Source: an uncultured Bacteroidales bacterium
Lineage (GTDB): Bacteria; Bacteroidota; Bacteroidia; Bacteroidales; Marinilabiliaceae
Length of the DNA: 64,000 bases
Direction: 5' to 3'
Assembly: GCA_934717675.1 (NCBI GenBank)
Contig: CAKUYZ010000002.1
Location: 80,747 to 144,746, forward strand
Positions within the stretch are counted from its first letter, which is position 1; each line of letters opens with the position of its first letter. This document shows positions 51,118 through 58,104 of the stretch, piece by piece. The notes beneath the pieces were generated by a model that searched no databases, was not told the origin of the DNA, and was given only the letters and a program-made list of their open reading frames with translations. The translations under genes were made by a program, and so were the position numbers.

Positions 51118-51654
51118 ATGTACCTAAAGAAAATCCCAATCCTGCTGTCTCTCGTCGTGGCCGCCGCCCTTTGCGCCCTGGTGCTGGGCCTCACGGCCGA
51201 AGACGAGGACCAGACCTATGGCAGCTCTCTTGTGGCGGAGGGGGTCGAGGCCCCAGACTTCGCCGTGGCTGACAAAGACGGTGAGGTGTATCGCCTCTCC
51301 GACTGGAGGGGGCGCGTGGTGGTGCTTGACTTCTGGGCGTCGTGGTGTCCCGACTGCCGTCGAGACATCCCCTCGGTCAAGCTCCTCCGCGAGGTCTACG
51401 GTGGCAAGGCCATGTTCGTGGGGGTCTCTTTCGACCATTCGAAGGAGGCGTGGGTCAAGTGCGTGGAGGATAACGCCATGGACTGGCTTCAGCTTAGCGA
51501 GCTGAGGAAATGGCAAGACTCCGAAGTGGCTAAGGCCTACGGGATCAAGTGGATTCCCTCTGTCGTGGTGGTTGGGCCGGATGGCCGCGTCCTCCTCTCA
51601 ACCGTGACGCTCTCAAAGGTGCGTCACAAGCTCCACGAGATCTTTGACGAGTAG
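51118..51654 (+). CDS. TlpA/ResA-type thiol-disulfide oxidoreductase
   Basis: A 178-residue protein anchored by an N-terminal signal or membrane segment (IPILLSLVVAAALCALVLGL), with the thioredoxin fold facing the periplasm. Start ATG 51118 is preferred to the in-frame GTG at 51091. The AhpC/TSA-like part begins VEAPDFAVADKDGEVYRLSDWRGRVVVLDFWASW and contains the redox motif WCPDC, followed by FVGVSFDHSKEAW and the cis-Pro loop WIPSVVVVGPDG. It probably keeps exported cysteines reduced or takes part in cytochrome c maturation or envelope redox balance; the partner cannot be deduced. It is a single-gene unit between two terminators. Confidence 0.9.
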   Translation: MYLKKIPILLSLVVAAALCALVLGLTAEDEDQTYGSSLVAEGVEAPDFAVADKDGEVYRLSDWRGRVVVLDFWASWCPDCRRDIPSVKLLREVYGGKAMFVGVSFDHSKEAWVKCVEDNAMDWLQLSELRKWQDSEVAKAYGIKWIPSVVVVGPDGRVLLSTVTLSKVRHKLHEIFDE

Positions 51655-51680
51655 AGCCGGCCGGAAGGGGAGAGAAGTAC

Positions 51681-51713
51681 AGCCCCCTGCGCAGCGATGC
51701 GCGGGGGGCTTTG
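51681..51713 (+). terminator. Terminator after the TlpA-like gene
   Basis: AGCCCCCTGCGCA (51681-51693) pairs with TGCGCGGGGGGCT (51698-51710) with one wobble pair, followed by TTGTCTT. Confidence 0.8.
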
Positions 51714-51793
51714 TCTTGCTGCCAAATGGACAGAGTGGGCACCCGATATTGCCGATTTTATTTGTTACTTCGCGAGCAGTTAAAAACAACCAT

Positions 51794-52411
51794 ATGAAGC
51801 TAATTCCCCTAATCACCGCGGCTGCGCTCGCACTCTCCACCTGCGGAAACGCGTTTGCGCAAGAGCAACCAACAGGCTCCAAACTCTTGACCCGCGGCTA
51901 CCGCGGATTTGTGGACGGCAGCCTGATCTGCGGCAATCTAGAGACCGACGGTCTTGATTTCTCTCGCACTAACATCGGCATCATGACGGCTCACGGCTTC
52001 CAGTTCAACCCTCACATCTTCCTTGGCGGAGGCTTCGGCTTCCGCTTCTACGCCGGGGGTGATGACATCTATTGGCAAGGTTCTGACGAGACTGTTGAGG
52101 AGTTCGACGTCTTGTTCCCCATCTTCGCAGCCTTTCGCTACGACATTGTGGACAAGAAGGTCAGCCCGTTTTTGGAATATCGCCTTGGAGGCTATGCCAG
52201 CCTAAGTGGCTACGATGAAACCTCTCTTGGCGGTGTGTATATGAACATGAACTTCGGCGTGCGCATCAAGAGGCTAAACATCTCCTGCGGCTACGAGACC
52301 ATGCCAGGCACCCTCTCCATAGACGCGGGCCGTTATGGGTCTGCAGACATCGACGTGAAGCAGAACTCGTTCGTCTTCCGCGTTGGCGTTGATGTAGGCA
52401 AGCGCAGGTGA
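51794..52411 (+). CDS. Small outer-membrane beta-barrel protein
   Basis: A 205-residue protein starting at ATG 51794 with signal peptide MKLIPLITAAALALSTCGNAFAQ; the longer open frame from 51644 runs through the upstream terminator and is spurious. The mature part alternates polar and hydrophobic residues in about eight strands rich in Gly, Tyr and Phe (HIFLGGGFGFRFYAGG, FPIFAAFRYDIV, KVSPFLEYRLGGYASL, VYMNMNFGVRIKRLNISCGYETM, NSFVFRVGVDVG), as in OmpA-type or porin-family barrels. No OmpA-like C-terminal domain is present. Function is unknown; it stands as a single gene with its own terminator. Confidence 0.78.
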   Translation: MKLIPLITAAALALSTCGNAFAQEQPTGSKLLTRGYRGFVDGSLICGNLETDGLDFSRTNIGIMTAHGFQFNPHIFLGGGFGFRFYAGGDDIYWQGSDETVEEFDVLFPIFAAFRYDIVDKKVSPFLEYRLGGYASLSGYDETSLGGVYMNMNFGVRIKRLNISCGYETMPGTLSIDAGRYGSADIDVKQNSFVFRVGVDVGKRR

Positions 52412-52445
52412 GACAATGGCGGGCGTTAGCTTAATTGCAGCGCGC

Positions 52446-52480
52446 AAGCCCCCCGATGCACATTGTGCTTGGGGGCTTTC
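52446..52480 (+). terminator. Terminator of the outer-membrane protein gene
   Basis: AAGCCCCC (52446-52453) pairs with GGGGGCTT (52471-52478), followed by TCTTG. It converges with the ilvE terminator. Confidence 0.7.
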
Positions 52481-52504
52481 TTGTCCTTTATGCACAAACA
52501 TAAA

Positions 52505-52533
52505 GGCCGCCCCGCAAATCTTGCGGGGCGGCC
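52505..52533 (-). terminator. Terminator of ilvE
   Basis: A perfect 13-bp stem (52505-52517 with 52521-52533) and 3-base loop. On the minus strand it is followed by TTTATGTTTG. It sits just past the ilvE stop. Confidence 0.75.
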
Positions 52534-52556
52534 TGCGCTGCGCTTTAGCGCGGCTG

Positions 52557-53582
52557 TTAGTCAATGATGGAGACCCATCCGTGAGTGTCTGGCTCATCGC
52601 CATATTGAATGGCGCGGAGCTTGTGGTAGAGGGCGGTGCAGACGGGGCCTGGCTTGCCGTCTTTGCAATATTCGTAGCTCTTGTTCAGGTCTATGTCGTC
52701 AATCTTCGAGATGGGGCTCACCACGGCTGCCGTGCCGCACTCGGCGGCCTCCTCAAACGTGGCCAGCTCCTCTTCGGGAATTTGCCTGCGCTCAACCTTC
52801 ATGCCCATGTCCTCGGCCAACTGCTGCAAGCTCATGTTGGTTATGGAGGGCAGGATGGAGGTGGACTTTGGCGTGACGTATGTGTTGTCTTTTATGCCGA
52901 AGAAGTTGGCCGGGCCACACTCGTCAACGAATTTCTTCTGCTTGGCGTCAAGATACAAGACGGCGGAATAGCCCATCTTATGGCCAAGGTCGCCAGGCAC
53001 GAGGCTGGCAGCGTAGTTGCCGCCCACCTTATACGTGCCGGTGCCGAGAGGCGCGGCACGGTCATACTGGCGGAGGATTACCACCGGCGTGGCCTTGAAG
53101 CCGTCCTTGAAATAGGGACCCACGGGCTGGACGAAGATGAGGAACAGATATTCCAACGACGGGCCAACGCCGATGCGCGGCGAGATGCCTATGAGCAGCG
53201 GGCGGATGTAGAGCGAGCAGCCGCTCTCATAGGGCGGGACAAAACGCTCATTGAGCTTGATGACCTTGCGCACGGCCTCCTCGAACTTCTCAATCGGCAG
53301 CTTGGCCAGCATGATGCCGTCGCTCGTGTGCTGAAGTCGCTTGGCGTTCTCGTCCATGCGGAAGACGCGGATCTTGCCGTCTCTGCCGCGGAAAGCTTTC
53401 ATGCCCTCAAAGGCCTCTTGGCCATAGTGGAGGCAGGTGGAGGCCATGTGGATGTGGATGGTCTCCTCCGACGAGGTCTCAATCTCACCCCACTTGCCGT
53501 CCCTGTAATAGCAACGCACGTTATAGTCGGCCTTCATGTAGCCGAAACCAAGGTTGCCCCAGTCTATGCTATTATTGTCCAT
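52557..53582 (-). CDS. ilvE: Branched-chain amino acid aminotransferase
   Basis: IlvE transfers amino groups between glutamate and the keto acids of leucine, isoleucine and valine, using pyridoxal phosphate. The 341-residue fold type IV enzyme shows HMASTCLHYGQEAFEGMKAFRG near 46 and YIRPLLIGISPRIGVGPS near 128. The lysine that binds the cofactor is in GTGTYKVGGNYAAS near 188-200, and the C-terminal ECGTAAVVSPIS contains the phosphate-binding segment. The protein resembles the larger eukaryote-like BCAT group found in Bacteroidales. It is transcribed alone from the minus strand. Confidence 0.96.
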   Translation of the reverse strand: MDNNSIDWGNLGFGYMKADYNVRCYYRDGKWGEIETSSEETIHIHMASTCLHYGQEAFEGMKAFRGRDGKIRVFRMDENAKRLQHTSDGIMLAKLPIEKFEEAVRKVIKLNERFVPPYESGCSLYIRPLLIGISPRIGVGPSLEYLFLIFVQPVGPYFKDGFKATPVVILRQYDRAAPLGTGTYKVGGNYAASLVPGDLGHKMGYSAVLYLDAKQKKFVDECGPANFFGIKDNTYVTPKSTSILPSITNMSLQQLAEDMGMKVERRQIPEEELATFEEAAECGTAAVVSPISKIDDIDLNKSYEYCKDGKPGPVCTALYHKLRAIQYGDEPDTHGWVSIID

Positions 53583-53632
53583 AATGATATTTTATGTGTC
53601 CTTTTGCCGTGTCTGAATCGTTCTATTTTTCA

Positions 53633-53640
53633 CAAAGCTA
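53633..53640 (-). promoter_or_regulatory. Candidate ilvE promoter, -7 box
   Basis: The minus strand reads TAGCTTTG, an exact TAnnTTTG match, 50 bases before the ilvE ATG. No clear -33 element is seen. Confidence 0.4.
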
Positions 53641-53826
53641 ATATTTTTATCGTCATATTGTCCACTGTCACCATCCTTTTTGCCCTAGTCCGTCCCTTTT
53701 TGAGTATATCACCTAAACAACGCCGCGCAACTCGGCTCAAGCCGCCGCGCAGGTTCCCCGCCCGCCTCTTGCCCCCGCGCGGTGAGGGTGGCGGTGGCCA
53801 GATTTTTCTTTTTGCCCTTTTTGCCA

Positions 53827-53834
53827 TACTTTTG
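53827..53834 (+). promoter_or_regulatory. Candidate ribE promoter, -7 box
   Basis: TACTTTTG is an exact -7 box 54 bases upstream of the ribE ATG. A TTTG at 53811-53814 is closer than the usual spacing, while the T-run near 53803-53807 is at about the right distance. Confidence 0.45.
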
Positions 53835-53888
53835 CCAACGCCCCGCCGTTGTGCGGCGCACTGACCTAATTGCAAGACAAATAAGAAG

Positions 53889-54491
53889 ATGTTCTCAGGA
53901 ATAGTTGAGGAAGCGGCCACCGTCGTGGCAGTCCGCAAAGACGGTGGCAACGTTCACCTGACGCTCCGTTGCGCATTCGCGCACGATCTGACCATAGACC
54001 AAAGCGTGGCGCACAACGGCGTGTGCCTCACTGTGGTGAGCAAGAATGCCGACTCCTATGTCGTCACGGCCGTGGCCGAGACCTTACGGAGGAGCAACCT
54101 GGGCCTGCTCCAGCCAGGAGACGTGGTGAACGTGGAGCGCAGCATGCTGATGAACGGCCGCCTAGACGGGCACATTGTCCAAGGCCACGTCGATTGCACG
54201 GCGCGCTGCGAGAGCGTCAGCGAGGCCGACGGCAGCTGGTATTACAAGTTCCGATATTCAGTGGACAAGCAAAAGGCGCGCGAGGGCTATTTCACCGTTG
54301 AGAAAGGCTCCGTGTGCGTCAATGGCGTGAGCCTCACGGTGGTGGAGAGCCTCGATGACGGCTTCTCCGTGGCCATAATACCCTATACGCATGACCACAC
54401 CAACTTCCGCGACATAACCGTGGGCTCCGTGGTCAACATTGAGTTCGACATCATCGGCAAATACATCTGCCGTATGAACAGTTTCAAGTAA
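53889..54491 (+). CDS. ribE: Riboflavin synthase, alpha subunit
   Basis: This enzyme converts two molecules of 6,7-dimethyl-8-ribityllumazine to riboflavin. The 200-residue protein consists of two lumazine-binding repeats. The first begins MFSGIVEEAATVVAVRKDGGNVHLTL and contains SVAHNGVCLTVV near 38. The second, after GRLDGHIVQGHVDCTA near 94, contains KGSVCVNGVSLTVVESLDDGF near 136. The N-terminal MFxGIVE motif needed for catalysis is present. There is no FMN riboswitch visible upstream. The rlpA gene follows after 13 bases, so the two may share a transcript. Confidence 0.96.
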   Translation: MFSGIVEEAATVVAVRKDGGNVHLTLRCAFAHDLTIDQSVAHNGVCLTVVSKNADSYVVTAVAETLRRSNLGLLQPGDVVNVERSMLMNGRLDGHIVQGHVDCTARCESVSEADGSWYYKFRYSVDKQKAREGYFTVEKGSVCVNGVSLTVVESLDDGFSVAIIPYTHDHTNFRDITVGSVVNIEFDIIGKYICRMNSFK

Positions 54492-54504
54492 CGTTCCCTC
54501 GCCC

Positions 54505-55044
54505 ATGACAACTCGCAATGTGGCGCCATGGCTGCGCCGAGGCCTGACGGCCGTGGCTTTACTGCTCTTGGCCGCGACCCTGACGCTGCCCGGCTGCTCG
54601 TCAGAAAAAAGCACTTCGCGACAGACCACGCACAGGGTCGTCAGCGGAGGCAAGACTGCGTCGCAGACCACCAAGAGGCAGCCAGCGCCAGCCAAGCAGC
54701 AGGGGCGGCAGACCTCCAAGGCAGGCTCGCAGACCAAGCCCCAAGGCAAGGTGGAGAAAGGCCAGGCGTCATATTACGCAGACAAGTTCCATGGTCGCTC
54801 CACGGCCAGTGGCGAGAAATATGACAAGCGGAAATTCACGGGAGCGCACCGCACCCTGCCCTTTGGCACTGTGGTGCGCGTCACAAACACCGCCACGGGT
54901 CAGAGCGTGGACGTCCGCATCAACGACCGTGGCCCCTTCAAGGCTGGCAGGGTGGTGGACGTGAGCCGCGCCGCGGCCGAGAAACTGGGCATGATTCAGG
55001 CCGGCGTGATCAACTGCACAGTGCAGGTGATCAGCAAACCTTGA
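54505..55044 (+). CDS. rlpA: RlpA-family lipoprotein (double-psi beta-barrel) without SPOR domain
   Basis: A 179-residue lipoprotein (lipobox TLPGC near residue 29). A basic, Lys/Gln/Ser/Thr-rich linker (about 35-85) leads to the RlpA double-psi barrel: KGQASYYADKFHGRSTASGEKYDKRKFTGAHRTLPFG, then RVTNTATGQSVDVRINDRGPFKAGRVVDVSRAAAEKLG. RlpA proteins of other bacteria are lytic transglycosylases or septal-ring proteins cutting stem-less glycan strands. Conserved Asp and His positions of that barrel are present. The usual C-terminal SPOR domain is missing, as in many Bacteroidota members. It lies between ribE and the MscS gene. Confidence 0.9.
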   Translation: MTTRNVAPWLRRGLTAVALLLLAATLTLPGCSSEKSTSRQTTHRVVSGGKTASQTTKRQPAPAKQQGRQTSKAGSQTKPQGKVEKGQASYYADKFHGRSTASGEKYDKRKFTGAHRTLPFGTVVRVTNTATGQSVDVRINDRGPFKAGRVVDVSRAAAEKLGMIQAGVINCTVQVISKP

Positions 55045-55074
55045 GGCGAGAAACTAATTATAACGTAGCTTTCT

Positions 55075-56418
55075 ATGGATAGTAGCGAGGCCGTCGCAAA
55101 GCTCGAGGCGGCAAAAGAGGCGCACGGCGCGTTTATTGACATCGCCCGATGGCTGTTGGAGGTCTGTGGCGTCAACGGGGCGTCAGACACCGTGGCCACC
55201 CTCATCATGGTGGTCCTCTCCACCGTCATCTCCGTCTCTCTCTATTGGGTGGCCAAGGTCATCCTCTTCTCTGTCGTCAAGCGAATAATCATCCGCACGC
55301 CGTCAGATTGGGACGATTACGTCTTCAACGACCGCGTCTTGCGCCGCGCGGCGTTCTTGCCGTCCATATTCTCCATGGTGGCCTTCGGCCTGGCCATGCA
55401 CACGGACAATTGGCTGAACACACTGTATATGAAAGTCGTGTATCTCTACATGACCTTCAGCATTGGCCGTTTCATCTTGGCCTTGCTCGACTCTGTGTTC
55501 GACCTCATCAGCGCCAAATATCCCAGGGTGCGGTCTCTCAAGAGCCTCAAGCAGCTCATCACCTACGTCATCTTCATCCTCATGGTCATCGTGATGGTCT
55601 CCATCATCATTGGCCGAAGCCCGGAGGCCCTCCTGGCGGGCCTTGGAGCGTCGGCGGCCATCATGTCACTCGTCTTCAAAGAGACCATACAGAGCCTCGT
55701 CTCTGGCATTCAGCTGTCGGCCAACAACATGCTTGCCGTTGGAGACTGGATTGTGGTGCCAAAGGCCAACGCCAACGGCGTGGTGGTGGAGATGAACCTC
55801 AACACCGTGAAAATACGCAACTGGGACAACACCATAACCACCGTGCCGCCATCCACCCTCCTGTCCGACGCGTTCACCAACTGGAAAGGGATGAGCGAGA
55901 GCGCTGGGCGAAGGCTGACGCGCTCGATATGCATAGACATGGCCTCGGTCCGCTTCCTCACAGACGATGAGGCGCGCCGCTTTGAGACTATGCCCGAACT
56001 CTACTATTTCTTCCAGCGCCGCGCCGACGGTGGCGACGGCTCGCAAGATCAGCTCACCAACCTGACCCTCTACCGCGAGTATATCTATGCCTACCTCATC
56101 CGCAACCCGCAGATCCAGGACCCCGACGCCTCGACGCGTATGAAGCTCATGGTCCGCTATCTCCAGCCCACGCAATACGGCCTGCCAGTGGAGATGTATT
56201 GTTTCTCCAAGACCAAGGTGTGGGAGGAGCATGAGGCCGTCATATCACAACTGGTGGATCACATGCTGGCGTCGCTCGCCATGTTTGGCCTGCGACCCTA
56301 CCAGGTGGCCAGCGGGGCCGCGGGCGTCGAGCCCATGTCAGAGCCCGTCCGGGCCGCCTTCAGGGCGCTGCCTCCGCAGGCCGCGCCCGCTCAGCCTGAT
56401 GGAGGGGGCCGGAGATGA
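55075..56418 (+). CDS. MscS-family mechanosensitive channel (YbdG-like)
   Basis: A 447-residue inner-membrane protein with several N-terminal hydrophobic helices (about 40-190) and the MscS pore helix/beta domain core: GLGASAAIMSLVFKETIQSLVSGIQLSANNMLAVGDWIVVP near residues 182-222. It continues with VVEMNLNTVKIRNWDNTITTVPPSTLLSDAFTNW. The long cytoplasmic C-terminal portion and the wording of the pore region are like YbdG/MscM rather than MscS proper. The function would be release of solutes on osmotic downshift. The stop overlaps the mlaE ATG (ATGA at 56415-56418), so it is coupled to the lipid transporter genes. Confidence 0.9.
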   Translation: MDSSEAVAKLEAAKEAHGAFIDIARWLLEVCGVNGASDTVATLIMVVLSTVISVSLYWVAKVILFSVVKRIIIRTPSDWDDYVFNDRVLRRAAFLPSIFSMVAFGLAMHTDNWLNTLYMKVVYLYMTFSIGRFILALLDSVFDLISAKYPRVRSLKSLKQLITYVIFILMVIVMVSIIIGRSPEALLAGLGASAAIMSLVFKETIQSLVSGIQLSANNMLAVGDWIVVPKANANGVVVEMNLNTVKIRNWDNTITTVPPSTLLSDAFTNWKGMSESAGRRLTRSICIDMASVRFLTDDEARRFETMPELYYFFQRRADGGDGSQDQLTNLTLYREYIYAYLIRNPQIQDPDASTRMKLMVRYLQPTQYGLPVEMYCFSKTKVWEEHEAVISQLVDHMLASLAMFGLRPYQVASGAAGVEPMSEPVRAAFRALPPQAAPAQPDGGGRR

Positions 56419-57167
56419 TGTTCTTTGACTCCGCCATATCGCTCGTGGGACGCTACTGCCGCTTCATGGCGCAGGTGGCGGCGGTGCCGCAGAAATGGAG
56501 TGTCTTCGGCAGGCGGATATTGCAGGAGGTGTATAAGTTGGGGGTAGACTCGCTCGGCATCGTCACGCTCATATCTTTCTTCGTTGGCGCCGTCGTCACC
56601 ATCCAGATGGCCAACAACCTAGACAACCCCTTCATCCCCACCTACACCATCGGCTACGCCTCGCGAGAGACCATAGTCCTCGAGTTCTCCAGCACCATAG
56701 TCTGCCTCATCTTGGCAGGCAAGGTGGGCAGCAACATATCGTCCGAGATAGGCACTATGAGAATAACGGAGCAGATTGACGCCCTGGACATCATGGGCAT
56801 CAACTCCGCCTCTTTTCTCGCAGCTCCCAAGGTGGTGGCCATGGTGGTCAGCGTGCCGCTGCTTGTCGTGTACAGCATGTGCATAGGCATAGTCGGCGGC
56901 TGGTTCTCCGGCTTCACCACGGGCATGGTGCCGTCAGACGACTTCATATATGGCCTCCACTTCACCTTCCGCCCGTTCTACATTTTCTACTCCCTCTTCA
57001 AGAGCACGCTCTTCGCCTTCATCATAGCCTCCGTGTCCTCATTTTTTGGATATTACGTCACGGGTGGCGCCCTAGACGTGGGCCGAGCCAGCACCAAGAG
57101 CGTGGTGGTGAGCTGCGTCACCATCCTCATGGTAAACCTGCTCGTAACCCAACTCATGCTGTCATGA
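56415..57167 (+). CDS. mlaE: MlaE-family ABC transporter permease (phospholipid transport)
   Basis: MlaE is the membrane subunit of the ABC system that moves phospholipids between inner and outer membranes, keeping the outer leaflet asymmetric. The 250-residue protein has five to six membrane segments and family motifs: LISFFVGAVVTIQMANNL near 52, ETIVLEFSSTIVCLILAGKVGSNISSEIGTMRITEQIDALDIMGI near 86-130 and the C-terminal TTKSV-like VGRASTKSVVVSCVTILMVNL. The ATG overlaps the MscS stop, and its own stop overlaps the mlaF ATG (ATGA at 57164-57167). The substrate-binding MlaD subunit is not in the operon. Confidence 0.94.
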   Translation: MMFFDSAISLVGRYCRFMAQVAAVPQKWSVFGRRILQEVYKLGVDSLGIVTLISFFVGAVVTIQMANNLDNPFIPTYTIGYASRETIVLEFSSTIVCLILAGKVGSNISSEIGTMRITEQIDALDIMGINSASFLAAPKVVAMVVSVPLLVVYSMCIGIVGGWFSGFTTGMVPSDDFIYGLHFTFRPFYIFYSLFKSTLFAFIIASVSSFFGYYVTGGALDVGRASTKSVVVSCVTILMVNLLVTQLMLS

Positions 57168-57913
57168 TCGAGGCAAGGAACATATCTAAGACTTTCAACG
57201 GCCGCAAGGTCATGCACGAGGTGAGCGGCGTCTTTGAAGACGGAAAGACCAACCTCATCATTGGCAAGAGCGGGTCTGGCAAAACGGTGCTGCTCAAGAG
57301 TCTCGTGGGCCTATATGACGTTGACGAGGGCTCCATCCTCTATGACGGGCGCGACGTCACCCGCATGGGCCGTCACGAGCGGCTGCGCCTGCGGCAAGAG
57401 GTGGGCATGATTTTTCAGGGCTCGGCCCTCTTCGACTTTATGACGGTGCTGGAGAATGTCCGCTTCCCGCTAGACATGTTCACCACGCTCTCCGCCGCCG
57501 AGCGTCGCCGCAGGGCGCAGCAGTGCCTCCGCCGCGTCAACCTCGACGCTGCGGCCGATGGCCTCTTCCCCGCCCAGATCTCTGGCGGAATGCAAAAACG
57601 AGTGGCCATTGCCCGAGCCATTGTGCAGAACCCGCGCTACCTCTTTTGTGATGAGCCCAACTCGGGTCTCGACCCGGTGACGGCCGGGGTGATTGACTCC
57701 CTCATATCCGCCATCACTCACGAGAGTGGGATAACCACCATCATCAACACTCACGACATGAACTCCGTCTTCACCATAGGTGAGCATATCGTCTTCATCG
57801 AGGCGGGCCATAAGTTGTGGGACGGAAGCCAAGATGACATCTTGCAGTCCGACTGTCCGGAGTTGCGCTCCTTCATGGCCTCGGCTGTGAGGCTTATGAA
57901 ACTGGGGCGTTGA
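57164..57913 (+). CDS. mlaF: MlaF-family ABC transporter ATP-binding protein
   Basis: The ATPase partner of MlaE. The 249-residue protein starts at ATG 57164, overlapping the mlaE stop; a longer reading frame from 56879 lies inside mlaE and is a shadow. Visible motifs are Walker A GKSGSGKTVLLKSL near 37, Q-loop GMIFQGSALFDFMTVLENV near 85, signature ISGGMQKRVAIARAI near 140, Walker B region YLFCDEPNSGLDP near 163 and the H-loop NTHDM near 194. The FxDxMTV wording after the Q-loop is typical of the Mla/Mce ATPases. It ends an MscS-mlaE-mlaF operon. Confidence 0.95.
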   Translation: MIEARNISKTFNGRKVMHEVSGVFEDGKTNLIIGKSGSGKTVLLKSLVGLYDVDEGSILYDGRDVTRMGRHERLRLRQEVGMIFQGSALFDFMTVLENVRFPLDMFTTLSAAERRRRAQQCLRRVNLDAAADGLFPAQISGGMQKRVAIARAIVQNPRYLFCDEPNSGLDPVTAGVIDSLISAITHESGITTIINTHDMNSVFTIGEHIVFIEAGHKLWDGSQDDILQSDCPELRSFMASAVRLMKLGR

Positions 57914-57946
57914 GCCGGGCGAGAGCAAAAAAGACGAAACGATAGC

Positions 57947-57997
57947 CGCGGGCGGAGTGGGGCTGAGTTCCCAACTCCGCCCGCGTTCTGTTATTTT
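57947..57997 (+). terminator. Terminator of the mlaEF operon
   Basis: CGCGGGCGGAGT (57947-57958) pairs perfectly with ACTCCGCCCGCG (57974-57985), followed by TTCTGTTATTTT. Confidence 0.8.
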
Positions 57998-58066
57998 AAG
58001 AGTGGCGGAAGGGCGTAACGTCACCTCTAGATAACATTAAAGGCCCAATTGCCCGCAAACAAATGC

Positions 58067-58074
58067 TAAATTTG
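58067..58074 (+). promoter_or_regulatory. Candidate promoter of the GH2 gene
   Basis: TAAATTTG is an exact -7 box 31 bases before the GH2 ATG. A TTG at 58049-58051 lies 15 bases upstream, slightly close for a -33 element. Confidence 0.4.
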
Positions 58075-58104
58075 CGCAAACAAAAATAAAATCATCTTGA
58101 CGAA

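Larger units (their letters stand above)
53583..53888. other. Intergenic region between ilvE and ribE
   Basis: About 300 bases without a gene. It contains divergent promoter candidates: the ilvE -7 box near 53633-53640 and the ribE box at 53827-53834. The middle part (53700-53815) is C/G-rich on the plus strand and carries no recognisable element. Confidence 0.5.

Noticed and set aside
52416..53864. 482-residue plus-strand frame across the ilvE region
   Set aside because: It runs through two terminators and antisense to ilvE, which has a complete conserved sequence.
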